Assembly (NCBI GenBank): GCA_017435525.1
Contig: JAFSEW010000067.1
Coordinates: 1 to 48,902 of the forward strand
Reading direction: 5' to 3'
Source of the DNA: Oscillospiraceae bacterium
Lineage (GTDB): Bacteria; Bacillota; Clostridia; Oscillospirales; Oscillospiraceae
DNA length: 48,902 nucleotides
This document shows, one piece after another, positions 7,348-17,428 of the stretch. The translations under genes were made by a program, and so were the position numbers. Under the pieces are notes generated by a model. It worked only from the letters and a program-made list of their open reading frames with translations. It was not told the DNA's origin and did not search any database. How positions within the stretch are numbered: the first letter of the stretch is position 1; every line of letters begins with the position of its first letter.

Positions 7348-9018
7348 ATGAAACAAAATGGGCAAATCGTTGCTGTTTACTCCCGGAAATCCCGGTTTAC
7401 CGGGAAAGGAGAAAGCATTGGCAATCAGGTGGAGATGTGCAGGGAATATATCCGCAGCCATTTCGGGGAACCGGCTGCCCACAGCTGCACGGTGTTTGAG
7501 GACGAAGGCTTTTCCGGGGGAAATTTGAAGCGTCCGGCCTTTCAGCGGATGCTGGAAGGGGTTCGCCGGGGGGAGTTCCGGGCGGTGGTGGTGTACCGGC
7601 TGGACAGAGTCAGCCGCAACATCAGTGATTTTGCGTCTCTTGTGGAAGAACTGGGCAGGCTGAATGTGGCGTTTATCTCCATCCGGGAGCAATTTGACAC
7701 CGGCAGTCCCATGGGACGGGCCATGATGTATATCATTTCCGTGTTTTCCCAGCTGGAACGGGAAACCATCGCGGAGCGCATCCGGGATAATATGCACGAA
7801 CTGGCAAAGACGGGCCGCTGGCTTGGGGGCAATACCCCCACGGGTTACACTTCGGAAAGCGTCAGCTATATGACGCTGGACGGAAAGACCCGGAAACTAT
7901 GCCGCCTGAAGCTGCTGCCGGAGGAGGCAGAAACGGTGAAAACCATTTTTGATCTGTATAGCCGGAAAAATTCTCTGACAGCTGTGGAGACGGAACTGCT
8001 GCAAAGACAACTGAAAACAAAGCGGGGGAAGGATTTCACCCGGTTCGGGATAAAGGGGATTCTGGAAAATCCGGTGTATATGGTGGCGGATACCGGGGCC
8101 CTGGAATATTTCCGCAGCCGGGGCGTGACGGTGTATGCGCCGCCGGATGCTTTTGACGGCAAGCGGGGGATTATGGCCTATAACCGGACAGACCAGGAAA
8201 AGGGCAGCGCTGCCGTGTGCCTTCCTATGGAGGAATGGATCGTGTCCGTAGGGCAGCATCCGGGGCTGATTGCTTCGGCGCAGTGGATTCAGGTGCAGGA
8301 AGCCCTGGCCAGAAACGGGTCCTCCGCTTACCGCAGTCCCCGTAAAAATGGCGCGCTGCTGACAGGACTGCTGTTTTGCGGCTGCGGAAGCCGCATGTAT
8401 CCGAAGCTGACCGGCTCGTCACAGAATTCCGGCATACCGAACCATACCTATGTCTGCAAGCGGAAGGAACGCACCCGGAAAGCGGATTGCAGCTGCCCCA
8501 ATGCTTCAGGCAGCGCTTTGGATGGAGCGGTTTGGGGAGAAATCCAAAAGCTGCGTCCCCATGCCCCCACCCTGGTAAAGCAGCTGGAGAAAAGCAGACA
8601 CCTGTGCAGCGAGGCTGCCCAGGGCTGGGAAAGCCAATGCCAAAGACTGGGAGAAGCGTTGGAGGGAAACGAGAAAAAGCTGGAAAGCCTGCTGGATGCC
8701 ATCAGCCTGCCCCAGACCCCGGAGACGAAGCAGCGGATTGCCCGGCGGATGGAAGAATTGGAGCAAGCCAACGGACAGCTGCACCGGCGTATCGCCGCGC
8801 TACGGAAAATGCTTGCCGCCTGCAGGCTTAGTCCGGAAGAATGGGAAACCTTGCGGGGCACCCTGACGGCATTTGACCGGTGCGCGGCAAAGATGCCGGT
8901 GGAGGAGAAACGGCAGACCTTGCGCTTAGCGGTGCAGAAAGTGATATGGGACGGCAGCAGCGCCACGCTGGTGCTGGCAGGCGCCCGGATGACCGGTAAA
9001 AATGCGGATAAAATGTAG
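7348..9018 (+). CDS. Large serine recombinase (site-specific integrase/resolvase)
   Basis: 556 residues. The N-terminal resolvase domain shows YSRKS (catalytic Ser 15 by position), YRLDRVSRN and the SQLERETIAERIRDN helix. It is followed by a recombinase domain (GNTPTGY onward), a zinc ribbon (FCGCGS...YVCKRK...CSCPN, near residues 350-390) and a C-terminal coiled coil. This is the full layout of large serine recombinases of phages, integrative elements and the sigK skin element. ATG 7348 follows GGCGGAGG; a GTG at 7342 is in frame. No cargo or second att site is evident nearby. The pilus operon follows under its own promoter. Confidence 0.85.
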   Translation: MKQNGQIVAVYSRKSRFTGKGESIGNQVEMCREYIRSHFGEPAAHSCTVFEDEGFSGGNLKRPAFQRMLEGVRRGEFRAVVVYRLDRVSRNISDFASLVEELGRLNVAFISIREQFDTGSPMGRAMMYIISVFSQLERETIAERIRDNMHELAKTGRWLGGNTPTGYTSESVSYMTLDGKTRKLCRLKLLPEEAETVKTIFDLYSRKNSLTAVETELLQRQLKTKRGKDFTRFGIKGILENPVYMVADTGALEYFRSRGVTVYAPPDAFDGKRGIMAYNRTDQEKGSAAVCLPMEEWIVSVGQHPGLIASAQWIQVQEALARNGSSAYRSPRKNGALLTGLLFCGCGSRMYPKLTGSSQNSGIPNHTYVCKRKERTRKADCSCPNASGSALDGAVWGEIQKLRPHAPTLVKQLEKSRHLCSEAAQGWESQCQRLGEALEGNEKKLESLLDAISLPQTPETKQRIARRMEELEQANGQLHRRIAALRKMLAACRLSPEEWETLRGTLTAFDRCAAKMPVEEKRQTLRLAVQKVIWDGSSATLVLAGARMTGKNADKM

Positions 9019-9060
9019 TGTCAGTATCCTTGGAAAGCATTCCCTGCAAGCAGAAAGGAC

Positions 9061-9089
9061 TTGCTATTATACGGGAAATGTGGTAGAAT
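9061..9089 (+). promoter_or_regulatory. Promoter of type IV pilus operon
   Basis: TTGCTA (9061-9066), 17-base spacer, TAGAAT (9084-9089) preceded by TGG (extended -10). A leader of about 140 bases separates it from pilB; it contains short GC-rich hairpins but I recognise no riboswitch family. Confidence 0.65.
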
Positions 9090-9234
9090 TATATATGGAT
9101 TGTTATATATTGGAGTACTGTCCCCAAGGGGCAGAACTCATGAGAAGAATTGCACACAGGCCTGCTGCAGGGCCTGCGCCCTTTCTCGCGGAGCGGTATG
9201 CTGCCTGCGGAAAAGGTGAAAGGAGAAAGAACCA

Positions 9235-10935
9235 TTGAGTGAGAAATTGCTGACATATCTGATGGAACGGGGTCTGCTGACACAGAAACAGGCAGACCAG
9301 CTGCGTGCCAAGCAGGAGGAAACCGGAAAAACCATCCGAGAGCTTTTAACCGAGAGCGGCAATGTGTCTGAAGAGCATGTTTTGGAAGCCCTGGTGGCAG
9401 TGTCCAGACTGCCTGCGGTTCATCTTTACGAACAGCAGATCCCTCTGGAAGTGCGGCAGCTGGTTCGGGCAGACCTGCTGCGCACCCATGTGGTGCTGCC
9501 CTTTGCCTTTGATCCGGAAGACCCCGGCACGCTGCTGGTGGCTCTGAACGATCCTATGAACATGCGCGGCCGTGACCTGGTGGCCATCGCCAGCAAGTGC
9601 CGGGTGCGCCCCTTCCTGGCAACTACCAGTGACATTCTGGTGACCATTGACCGTTACTATGGTTCCGATGAAGTCAAGGAAGCGGTGGACCTCTACACCC
9701 GCGACAATGAAATTACCACCTCCATCGAAGAGGAAATTATCCGCGAGGATATCAACTCTTCTCCTGTGGTTATGCTGGTCAACTCCATTGTGGAGCAGGC
9801 CGTGCGTCAGAGAGCATCCGATATTCATGTGGAGGCAGAGCAGGACAGAGTCCGGGTGCGCTGCCGCGTGGACGGTGTGCTCTACAGTACCGCAACTTAC
9901 AGCCAGCGGCTGCTGGCTGCCATCGTAGCCCGTATCAAGATCATCAGCGGCCTGGATATCTCGGAAAAGAGAAAACCCCAGGACGGCCGTTTCAGCTACA
10001 CCGTTGACCGTCGGGATTACGATATCCGTGTGTCCACGCTGCCTACCGTGTATGGCGAGAAGTGCGTGCTCCGACTGAATCAGAAGCAGGCCCTCTCCCG
10101 TAACAAGAGTACGCTGGGTCTGTTCCCGGAGGATATGGAAAAGTTTGACCGGATTCTGGGCCGCCCCAACGGTATCGTGCTGGTTACGGGCCCTACCGGT
10201 TCCGGTAAATCCACCACGCTGTATACAGCGCTCAGCGAGCTGAACAGCGACATGGTGAATATTATCACTGTTGAGGACCCTGTGGAAGCCAATATTGAAG
10301 GCATCAATCAGGTGCAGGTGAATGTGAAGGCAGAATTGACCTTCGCCAATGCCCTGCGTTCCATTCTGCGTCAGGACCCTGACATTATCATGATCGGTGA
10401 GATTCGTGACGGCGAGACTGCGTCCATCGCCGTCCAGGCTTCTATCACCGGCCACTTGGTGGTCAGCACCCTGCATACCAATGACACAGCTTCCTCCGTG
10501 ACCCGTCTGCTGGATATGGGTGTGGAGAGCTACCTGATTGCCGACTCTACGGCAGGTATTATTGCCCAGCGTCTGCTGCGCCGCCTTTGCCCCAACTGTA
10601 AGCGGCAGCGGCCTCTGCAGGAGCACGAAGCCGATTATCTGGGGCTGTCTGCCAAGGAGCGGGCACAGCAGATGATCTTTGAGCCCGTGGGCTGCCAACG
10701 GTGCAACGGCACCGGCTATTACGGCCGTATCGGTGTCTATGAGATTATGGAAATTACCCCCCAGCTGCGCAGCATGATTGCCCGCCGGGCCCACACGGAT
10801 ACCCTCCGGGAGGCAGCTATTGAAGAAGGCATGATGACCCTGAAGCAGAGTGCCCGCCGTCTGGTGCTGAACGGCACCACAGCCATCACGGAACTGCATG
10901 CCCTTTCCGTGGAAGATCAAGTACAGATAGAGTAA
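9235..10935 (+). CDS. pilB: Type IV pilus assembly ATPase PilB (GspE family)
   Basis: 566 residues. An N-terminal GspE/MshEN-type domain (1-150) precedes the core ATPase with Walker A GPTGSGKST (319-327), Walker B ILRQDPDIIMIGEIRDGET and a TGHLVVSTLHTND motif. A tetracysteine zinc site (CPNC...CQRC) near residues 455-500 is typical of PilB and absent from PilT. It powers pilus extension at the inner face of the membrane. The start is TTG 9235, placed about nine bases after AAAGGAG; no ATG fits the conserved N-terminus. First gene of the operon; pilT follows after 23 bases. Confidence 0.95.
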   Translation: MSEKLLTYLMERGLLTQKQADQLRAKQEETGKTIRELLTESGNVSEEHVLEALVAVSRLPAVHLYEQQIPLEVRQLVRADLLRTHVVLPFAFDPEDPGTLLVALNDPMNMRGRDLVAIASKCRVRPFLATTSDILVTIDRYYGSDEVKEAVDLYTRDNEITTSIEEEIIREDINSSPVVMLVNSIVEQAVRQRASDIHVEAEQDRVRVRCRVDGVLYSTATYSQRLLAAIVARIKIISGLDISEKRKPQDGRFSYTVDRRDYDIRVSTLPTVYGEKCVLRLNQKQALSRNKSTLGLFPEDMEKFDRILGRPNGIVLVTGPTGSGKSTTLYTALSELNSDMVNIITVEDPVEANIEGINQVQVNVKAELTFANALRSILRQDPDIIMIGEIRDGETASIAVQASITGHLVVSTLHTNDTASSVTRLLDMGVESYLIADSTAGIIAQRLLRRLCPNCKRQRPLQEHEADYLGLSAKERAQQMIFEPVGCQRCNGTGYYGRIGVYEIMEITPQLRSMIARRAHTDTLREAAIEEGMMTLKQSARRLVLNGTTAITELHALSVEDQVQIE

Positions 10936-10958
10936 GCTTTTCTCGTTAAGGAGTATGC

Positions 10959-12014
10959 ATGATTGATTTTAATGAACTTGTATATCGCGCTTCTGAAACA
11001 GGCGCTTCGGACTTTCACCTGACCGTGGGCATGCCGCCCATCTACCGTATTGACGGCGATCTGGTGGATGCTACCGACACACCGCTGGAGGAAGAGGATG
11101 TTGCCGGTGTTGTCCGTATCCTGGCCAATGATGCCCAGCAGGAAGAACTGAAACGGGAAGGCCAGTCGGACTTTGCGGTGACCTACGACGGCAAGATCCG
11201 CATGCGCTGCAATGCTTTCTACCAGCAGGGTCATACCGCGCTGGCGCTGCGTCTGCTGCCGCTGAAGATCCCCACCATGAAGAGCCTGGATCTGAGCCCC
11301 ATTTTTGCGGAGCAGGCAGAAAAGCCCAGAGGTCTGGTGCTGCTGACCGGCCCTACCGGTTCCGGTAAGAGCTCCACCCTGGCAGCTATGCTGGATCATA
11401 TTAACCATAAGAGCCGTCGGCATATTATTACCCTGGAAGACCCCATCGAGTTTTTGTATACGCCGGACAAATGCATTATCAACCAGCGTGAGGTTGGCGA
11501 TGACACAGGCAGCTTTGCGGCCGGTCTTCGGGCCGCCCTGCGTCAGGACCCGGATGTAATTCTGGTGGGCGAGATGCGTGACCTGGAAACCATCTCCACC
11601 GCCATCACCGCCGCAGAAACCGGCCACTTGGTGTTTGCAACCCTGCATACCAAGGGCGCGGCCAACACCATCGACCGTATTGTGGACGTATTTCCTTCGG
11701 AACAGCAGGAGCAGGTGCGTATCCAGCTGGCTGATGTTCTGGAATGCGTTGTGGCAAAGGCACTGCTGCCCAAAATTGGCGGCGGCCGTGTGGCGGCCTA
11801 TGAGATTCTGGTGGCCACCCCTGCGGTGCGCAGCCTGATCCGGCAGAACAAGAGCTTCCAGATCACCAGCGCCATGCAGACCGGCAAGCGTCAGGGTATG
11901 CAGCTGCTGGATGATGCCCTGGCAGACCTGGTCCGGAAAGGAATGGTGACCCTGGAGAATGCCATGGCGGTTGCCAATGATCCTGTAGCAATGCGCAGCC
12001 AGATAGGGAGGTAA
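10959..12014 (+). CDS. pilT: Type IV pilus retraction ATPase PilT
   Basis: 351 residues, usual length. ASDFHLTVGMPP at the N-terminus, Walker A GPTGSGKSS (131-139), IITLEDPIEF, ALRQDPDVILVGEMRD and TGHLVFATLHTKGA match PilT/PilU. Its presence next to pilB implies retractable pili, suited to twitching or DNA uptake rather than a fixed fibre. pilC starts five bases downstream. Confidence 0.95.
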   Translation: MIDFNELVYRASETGASDFHLTVGMPPIYRIDGDLVDATDTPLEEEDVAGVVRILANDAQQEELKREGQSDFAVTYDGKIRMRCNAFYQQGHTALALRLLPLKIPTMKSLDLSPIFAEQAEKPRGLVLLTGPTGSGKSSTLAAMLDHINHKSRRHIITLEDPIEFLYTPDKCIINQREVGDDTGSFAAGLRAALRQDPDVILVGEMRDLETISTAITAAETGHLVFATLHTKGAANTIDRIVDVFPSEQQEQVRIQLADVLECVVAKALLPKIGGGRVAAYEILVATPAVRSLIRQNKSFQITSAMQTGKRQGMQLLDDALADLVRKGMVTLENAMAVANDPVAMRSQIGR

Positions 12015-12019
12015 ATACG

Positions 12020-13237
12020 ATGCCCTCTTACTCTTACATAGCCATTAACCGTGCCGGTAAACGCACGAAGGACACTCTGGAAGCTTCCTCCCTGGATGCT
12101 GCAAAGAACTCCCTGCGTGCCACCGGCTACAGCATCCTGGAAATCAAGGAACTGGGTGTTCTGAGCCAGGATATTGACCTGCCCTTCCTGGGCAATCCCA
12201 CCGCCAAGGATATGGCGCTGTTCTGCCGCCAGTTCCAGTCCATTCTCCGGGCCGGCGTGCCGGTATCCTCGGTTTTGTCCATGCTGAATCAGCAGACGGA
12301 AAACAAAAAGCTGGCTGCAGCCATCCGGGATATGCAGGCCGATATTGAAAAGGGCGAGACGCTGGCCGGTTCTATGCGCAAGCATCCCAAGATTTTTACC
12401 AGTATGCTGTGCAACATGATCGCGGCAGGTGAAGAATCCGGTAATCTGGAGGATTCCTTCCGCCAGATGGAAGACTGGTTTGATAAAGCCAAGCGTACCA
12501 AAGCCGCAGTGGGCAAGGCAATGGTCTATCCCTGCGTGCTGATCGTTGTTATGATTATTGTGCTGATCGTCATGATGGTCAAGATCATCCCCAGCTTCCT
12601 GCAGACCTTTGATGAAATGAATATGGAACTGCCCAAAGTGACCCTGGCAGTTATGGCAGTCAGCGACTGGTTTGTTCAGTGGTGGTGGCTGGTGGTCATT
12701 GTGCTGGCTGTGGTGGCGGTTGGCGGCACCCTGTTCAGCCGTACCAACAAGGGTAAGCATGTGTTTGGCTGGCTTTCCCGGAAAATCCCCATTGTCAAAC
12801 TTCTGACTGTACGCTCCTCCTGTGCCACCTTCTGCCGGACACTGGCGCTGCTGCTGGGCTCCGGTCTGTCCCTGACGGACAGTATCGATCTGGTGGCCAT
12901 CAACATGAAAAATATCTACTTCAAAGAAGCGGTGCAGACCTGCCGCCTGATGATTTCCCAGGGTTGGCCTCTGAATGCCGCCCTCCGGGACAGCGGCGTT
13001 TTCCCGCCCATGGTCTTTAACCTGGTGGCCATCGGCGAAGAAACCGGTGACCTGCAGGCGATGCTTACCAAAACCGCCGATTACTATGACGATGAGGTGG
13101 AGGATGCCACCCAGCGGCTGCTGTCGCTGATGGAGCCCTGCATCATGCTGTTCCTGGCTGTGTTTGTTCTGATCATTGTTCTGTCTATCTTCCTGCCCAT
13201 GCTGAACATGACCAAGGCATACGACCAGTATCTGTAA
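12020..13237 (+). CDS. pilC: Type IV pilus inner-membrane platform protein PilC
   Basis: 405 residues with the two-copy GspF layout: CRQFQSILRAGVPV near residue 75 and CRTLALLLGSGLSL near 270, each followed by the GEESGNL or GEETGDL box. Three membrane helices lie at about 175-195, 215-235 and 375-400. It is the platform on which PilB and PilT act. GGAGG precedes ATG 12020. Confidence 0.95.
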   Translation: MPSYSYIAINRAGKRTKDTLEASSLDAAKNSLRATGYSILEIKELGVLSQDIDLPFLGNPTAKDMALFCRQFQSILRAGVPVSSVLSMLNQQTENKKLAAAIRDMQADIEKGETLAGSMRKHPKIFTSMLCNMIAAGEESGNLEDSFRQMEDWFDKAKRTKAAVGKAMVYPCVLIVVMIIVLIVMMVKIIPSFLQTFDEMNMELPKVTLAVMAVSDWFVQWWWLVVIVLAVVAVGGTLFSRTNKGKHVFGWLSRKIPIVKLLTVRSSCATFCRTLALLLGSGLSLTDSIDLVAINMKNIYFKEAVQTCRLMISQGWPLNAALRDSGVFPPMVFNLVAIGEETGDLQAMLTKTADYYDDEVEDATQRLLSLMEPCIMLFLAVFVLIIVLSIFLPMLNMTKAYDQYL

Positions 13238-13270
13238 TAGGCCTGAATCACTGCAAGAGGAATAAAGCTG

Positions 13271-14023
13271 ATGGATATTTTGATAATCGTTATGCTGTTT
13301 CTCCTGGGTGCATGCGTGGGCAGCTTCTGTAATGTGCTGATCTACCGCATTCCCAAAGGAGAAGAATTTGTTCGCACCCCCTCTCACTGCATGACCTGCG
13401 GCCATGGCCTGAAGTGGTATGAGCTGATCCCTGTATGCAGCTGGCTGATACAGGGGGGCAAGTGCCGGGCCTGCGGCGTGAAGCTCTCTGCCCAGTATCC
13501 TCTGGTGGAAGCCCTCAACGCCCTGATGTGGCTGCTCACTGGCATCGCCTTCCGGGGCGACTGGCTGACTGTGGCGCTGTACTGTGTGCTGTTTTCCATG
13601 CTGCTGGTGCTGTCCGTGATTGACTGGCGGGAGTTCATTATTCCCAACGGAATCAATCTGGTGATTTTTCTGCTGGGTGTGGTGCGGCTGCTGACCGACC
13701 TGGATAACTGGCTGACCTACCTGATCGGCATGGTATCTGTGAGCCTGGTGTTTCTGCTGCTGCATGTGCTGACCGGCGGCAACGGCCTGGGCATGGGCGA
13801 TGTGAAGCTGGTGGCGGCAGCGGGACTGCTGCTGGGCTGGCAGAAGATCCTGCTGGCGGTGCTGCTGGGCAGCGTTGCCGGTGCCTTGATCCACTCTGTT
13901 CGCATGACCCGGGGCGCAGCCCGGAGACTGGCCTTCGGCCCCTATCTGGCTGCAGGCATCTGGTTTGCCGCACTGGTGGGCGGACCGCTGATCCAGGCGT
14001 ATCTGGGCCTGTTTGGTTTATAA
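13271..14023 (+). CDS. pilD: Prepilin peptidase PilD/GspO
   Basis: 250 residues. The N-terminal GACVGSFCNVLIYRIP motif, a CMTCGHGL...CRACG zinc site, and the two aspartates of the aspartyl protease (IDWREFIIPN and NGLGMGDVKL) are all present. The rest is hydrophobic with seven to eight membrane helices. It removes leader peptides from the pilin-like proteins encoded downstream and probably methylates the new N-terminus. Confidence 0.95.
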   Translation: MDILIIVMLFLLGACVGSFCNVLIYRIPKGEEFVRTPSHCMTCGHGLKWYELIPVCSWLIQGGKCRACGVKLSAQYPLVEALNALMWLLTGIAFRGDWLTVALYCVLFSMLLVLSVIDWREFIIPNGINLVIFLLGVVRLLTDLDNWLTYLIGMVSVSLVFLLLHVLTGGNGLGMGDVKLVAAAGLLLGWQKILLAVLLGSVAGALIHSVRMTRGAARRLAFGPYLAAGIWFAALVGGPLIQAYLGLFGL

Positions 14024-14101
14024 GTAAACAAAGCCCCGGCACTGACCTGGGCTGGAAATATTCAACTGGGCTGCACAGTGCAACCCAGAGGAGGAAAAAA
14101 G

Positions 14102-17100
14102 ATGAGCAAAATAATTACTGGAAAAGTGCTGTCTGTTCAGCTGGGAAGGGAAGAAACCCGGCTGGTCCTGCTGAATGACGGGGCCCAGATTCTGCACGCT
14201 GCTTCCATGGCAACCCCTGCAGGTGCCGTGGAGGACGGTATGATCCGTAACCCGGATGCCATCCGCGAGATGCTGAAGGGAGTCCGGAAGGATCCTGCCT
14301 TCCAAAAGGTGCGTAAGGTCGTGTTTGCCCTTTGCACCTCTCAGGTAATCACAGAAGTGGTTACCATCCCCGATCTGCCCAAAGCAAAGCTGGGCAAGCT
14401 TCTGAAGGCCAATGCCGATATGTACTTCCCGGTGGACACCCAGGATCACCAGATGGTGTGGCAGGTCATCGAACCCAAGGTGACGGACGGCATCAAGGAA
14501 CTGTCTGTCCGGCTGTGGGCTGTGCCCAAGGCTATGCTGACCCACTACTATAAGGTGGCCAACGCCTGCGGTTTCTCCGTGGCAGCCATTGACTACTGCG
14601 GCCACAGCATGGCAACTCTTGCCGGTGCTACCTTTGCCACGCCCGGAAAGGCAGCCAAGGAACGCAAGAAGCTGAATCTCAACCAGGATATCTCCTTTGG
14701 CCGCAAGAAGGCTGAAGAGCCTGCCCTGGTGCAGCAGACTGTGCCTGCGGGCGAAAAAGCCACCCAGGTGTACCTGCATCTGGACCGTGACCTGATGGGC
14801 ATGACCTTTGTGCAGTACGGCCAGGTGGTGATGCAGCGTATTATCCCCTGCGGCAATAACCCCGCCAGCCAGTTCGGCGAACTGTCCATGATGCTGGAGT
14901 ACTTCCGCTCTACGGAAAGCGGCCGCGGCAGCACCCTGAGCGGTATTGTCACCGGACAGTACGCGCAGGACAGACAGATGGTGGGAGAGCTGGCAGACAT
15001 GCTGGACATTCCCGTTGCAGCCCAGGAAGTACCCTATGATCTGCAGTGGTGCCTGTGCGTTGCGGCAGCAGAAACCGATATGGAATTCGGCAATCCCATG
15101 CTGGATGCCCCGGATAAGACCCGTAAGCAGGTGCGCAGCAGCCTGTGGCAGTACGCGCTGGTAATGCTGGCGCTGCTGGCTCTGGGCGGTGTCATGCTGC
15201 ACCTGATGACTGCCCGTCTGGGCTGGCAGGCTGAAATTGCCCAGCTGCAGAGTGAGCAGCAGGCAGTGGCAATCCAGATGCAGCAGAGTGCCGGTTTTGC
15301 CGACAACTATCACGCTTACAAGGCGGATTACGATCACTACAGCAATGACTGGGACACCGTGTTTGCCAGCCTGCAGACCTACAACGATAATCTGGTGCTG
15401 GTTCTGGATGAACTGGAAACCATTCTGCCGGAGAACGCTTCTGTGGCAGGTATGCAGATCGGTGCCAGCGGCCTGAATGTCACCTTTGCCTGTGAGGACA
15501 AGGAAGAAGCCGCCTACCTGATTATGGCGCTGCGTGATATGCAGTACGCCGACCTGATGGCAGTTTCCGATATGGAAGGCGGCGGCAAGGGCCCCGCAAC
15601 CGAGTATGGCCCCGAAACCGGCGAAGAGGCACCTGAAGAAGGCGGCTCCGATCTGTCTGAGGAACAGCGCCTGGCACTGGAGACCGCGATCTCTGCCGAC
15701 CTGAATCCTTATGCCCTGGGCTACCACCTGGGCATGGGCCACAAGGTGAAGAACAACCATGTGGCGAAGCTGCAGGATAGCTACAGCATCACCCCCGCCA
15801 ATAAGCATATCAACCTGAAGCACCTGATGGAAGACGCTTCTGTGAAGCTGACCTACGCCCAGCGTGCCTATGCCTTCTACCTGCTGTGTACCACCAACCC
15901 CATGGCTATGGGCACCGCAGAAGAAATGATCGTCAACGATATGCAGAACGGCGGCACCCTGTACCGCTACATTCTGGACGGTGTGCGTAAAGCCGGCCAG
16001 AGCCCCCTGAATGTTACCAAGCATACCTCCGTGGAAGACCTGCAGGCTGACGTGGAGCTGCTGGTGGATACCATCATTACTTACAACAGCGAATACCCCG
16101 CACTGGATTACGCTGAGCAGATGCTGACGCAGAATCCTGTGGCAGAAGCCTGGTACCTGTATTACCTGGAGAGCCTGATTTACAGAGAAGCAGATCCCAA
16201 CCTGCCCTCTGATGCGCTGATCCAGCCTGAGGAGGAAATCTGGTGGGAGTACTATCAGCAGGTCAAGCTGACCCCTGATGACGAGACTCTGGTGCCCCCC
16301 ATCCTGACCCCCGTGCCTTATCTGAATATGGATAAGGTGATCGACGACCTGATGAACAAGCAGTTCGACTCCAGATATTCCGCACTGAATGAAGTGCTGA
16401 ATTCTCTGCTGTCTGCAAACACCCTGGCTCTGCTGGATGAATGCGGCGCAGTGGCACCGCTGCCCACGTTCCCCACGGAACCCAGCACCACCCCCACCGA
16501 GCCTCAGGAAACCCAGCCCAGCACCACTCCCAGCACCCCTGGCGGAAACTCCGAGTATGAAGCACTGGTGGCCATTTACCTGCCTGCTTACCTGCGTACC
16601 GGTAAGATCAATTTCCCCGGCGCATCCGCTTATGTGCCTACCATTGACAAGTACTTCAAGGAAGGTAAGACCGGTACCCAGTACGATGCAGCCATCGATT
16701 CCTATATTACCGCCGGTAATGTGGATGAGGTTCTGATGGAACTGATGGTGCAGTACAAGGGCGACCCCAATGCGCTGGAAAACAAGGCTGTCAAGCAGAT
16801 GTTTGACAACTTCTATAAGAATAGCGACACCGGCAATGCCGCGCTGAATGCGCATCTGGCCAAGCTGGAGAAGACCCTCCAGGGCGAGACCACTGAGGGC
16901 GTTACCGCATGGCTGAAGTCCTACATGACTACCGGCAAGACCGGTACAGAGGCAGGCGATCTGGTGATCCGGAAGTATCTGGAGACAGGTTCTACCGATG
17001 ATGAAGCCCAGACCAAGGCTCTGAATGACTATGTTGCCGGCGGCAATGTGGACAGAGAGACCAAGACCCTGCTGTACTACTATCTCTACAAGAAGAGCGC

Positions 17101-17428
17101 CATTAAGGATGCTTCCATCGTGAAGATGTTCGACAACTACTATGGCGGCAGTACCGGCAGCAGAGCACTGGATGACCGCATCCGTGACCTGGGTAAGGTC
17201 ATTGCTTCCGAAGCTATCAACAATGCCGGACAGAGCGGCGGTGGCAGCTCCGGCGGCGGTGGCGGCAGCTCCGGTGGCGGCGGCGGTGGCGGCAGCAGCA
17301 AGCCCAAGGATACCAGAGTATACTTCGCGGTTATTCTGAATTACAATGAGGAACTGCGCACCGCAGAACTGGACCGTAAGGGCCTGGACTACAAGGAGAA
17401 GATCGGTGAACTGGAGGTGGGTGAATAA
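14102..17428 (+). CDS. Giant PilM-PilN fusion with about 550-residue extracellular insertion
   Basis: 1108 residues. Residues 1-340 resemble the actin-like cytoplasmic protein PilM. A membrane helix (347-369) followed by a heptad region is the start of PilN. PilM plus PilN would give about 530 residues; here a further block outside the membrane adds helical repeats (about 510-780), a Thr/Pro linker (789-815), more helical repeats with LRTGK/MTTGKTGTEAG units, and a Gly/Ser tract (1044-1066). The last 40 residues (TRVYFAVILNYNEE) look like the returning beta-strand of PilN. ATG 14102 follows AGAGGAGG. The fusion ties the cytoplasmic ring to the periplasm-facing part in one chain; the insert may contact cell wall. 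Confidence 0.8.
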   Translation: MSKIITGKVLSVQLGREETRLVLLNDGAQILHAASMATPAGAVEDGMIRNPDAIREMLKGVRKDPAFQKVRKVVFALCTSQVITEVVTIPDLPKAKLGKLLKANADMYFPVDTQDHQMVWQVIEPKVTDGIKELSVRLWAVPKAMLTHYYKVANACGFSVAAIDYCGHSMATLAGATFATPGKAAKERKKLNLNQDISFGRKKAEEPALVQQTVPAGEKATQVYLHLDRDLMGMTFVQYGQVVMQRIIPCGNNPASQFGELSMMLEYFRSTESGRGSTLSGIVTGQYAQDRQMVGELADMLDIPVAAQEVPYDLQWCLCVAAAETDMEFGNPMLDAPDKTRKQVRSSLWQYALVMLALLALGGVMLHLMTARLGWQAEIAQLQSEQQAVAIQMQQSAGFADNYHAYKADYDHYSNDWDTVFASLQTYNDNLVLVLDELETILPENASVAGMQIGASGLNVTFACEDKEEAAYLIMALRDMQYADLMAVSDMEGGGKGPATEYGPETGEEAPEEGGSDLSEEQRLALETAISADLNPYALGYHLGMGHKVKNNHVAKLQDSYSITPANKHINLKHLMEDASVKLTYAQRAYAFYLLCTTNPMAMGTAEEMIVNDMQNGGTLYRYILDGVRKAGQSPLNVTKHTSVEDLQADVELLVDTIITYNSEYPALDYAEQMLTQNPVAEAWYLYYLESLIYREADPNLPSDALIQPEEEIWWEYYQQVKLTPDDETLVPPILTPVPYLNMDKVIDDLMNKQFDSRYSALNEVLNSLLSANTLALLDECGAVAPLPTFPTEPSTTPTEPQETQPSTTPSTPGGNSEYEALVAIYLPAYLRTGKINFPGASAYVPTIDKYFKEGKTGTQYDAAIDSYITAGNVDEVLMELMVQYKGDPNALENKAVKQMFDNFYKNSDTGNAALNAHLAKLEKTLQGETTEGVTAWLKSYMTTGKTGTEAGDLVIRKYLETGSTDDEAQTKALNDYVAGGNVDRETKTLLYYYLYKKSAIKDASIVKMFDNYYGGSTGSRALDDRIRDLGKVIASEAINNAGQSGGGSSGGGGGSSGGGGGGGSSKPKDTRVYFAVILNYNEELRTAELDRKGLDYKEKIGELEVGE

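Noticed and set aside
9090-9234. c-di-GMP riboswitch in the pilus leader
   Set aside because: The leader has small hairpins, but I could not find the conserved GEMM-I or GEMM-II core sequences.
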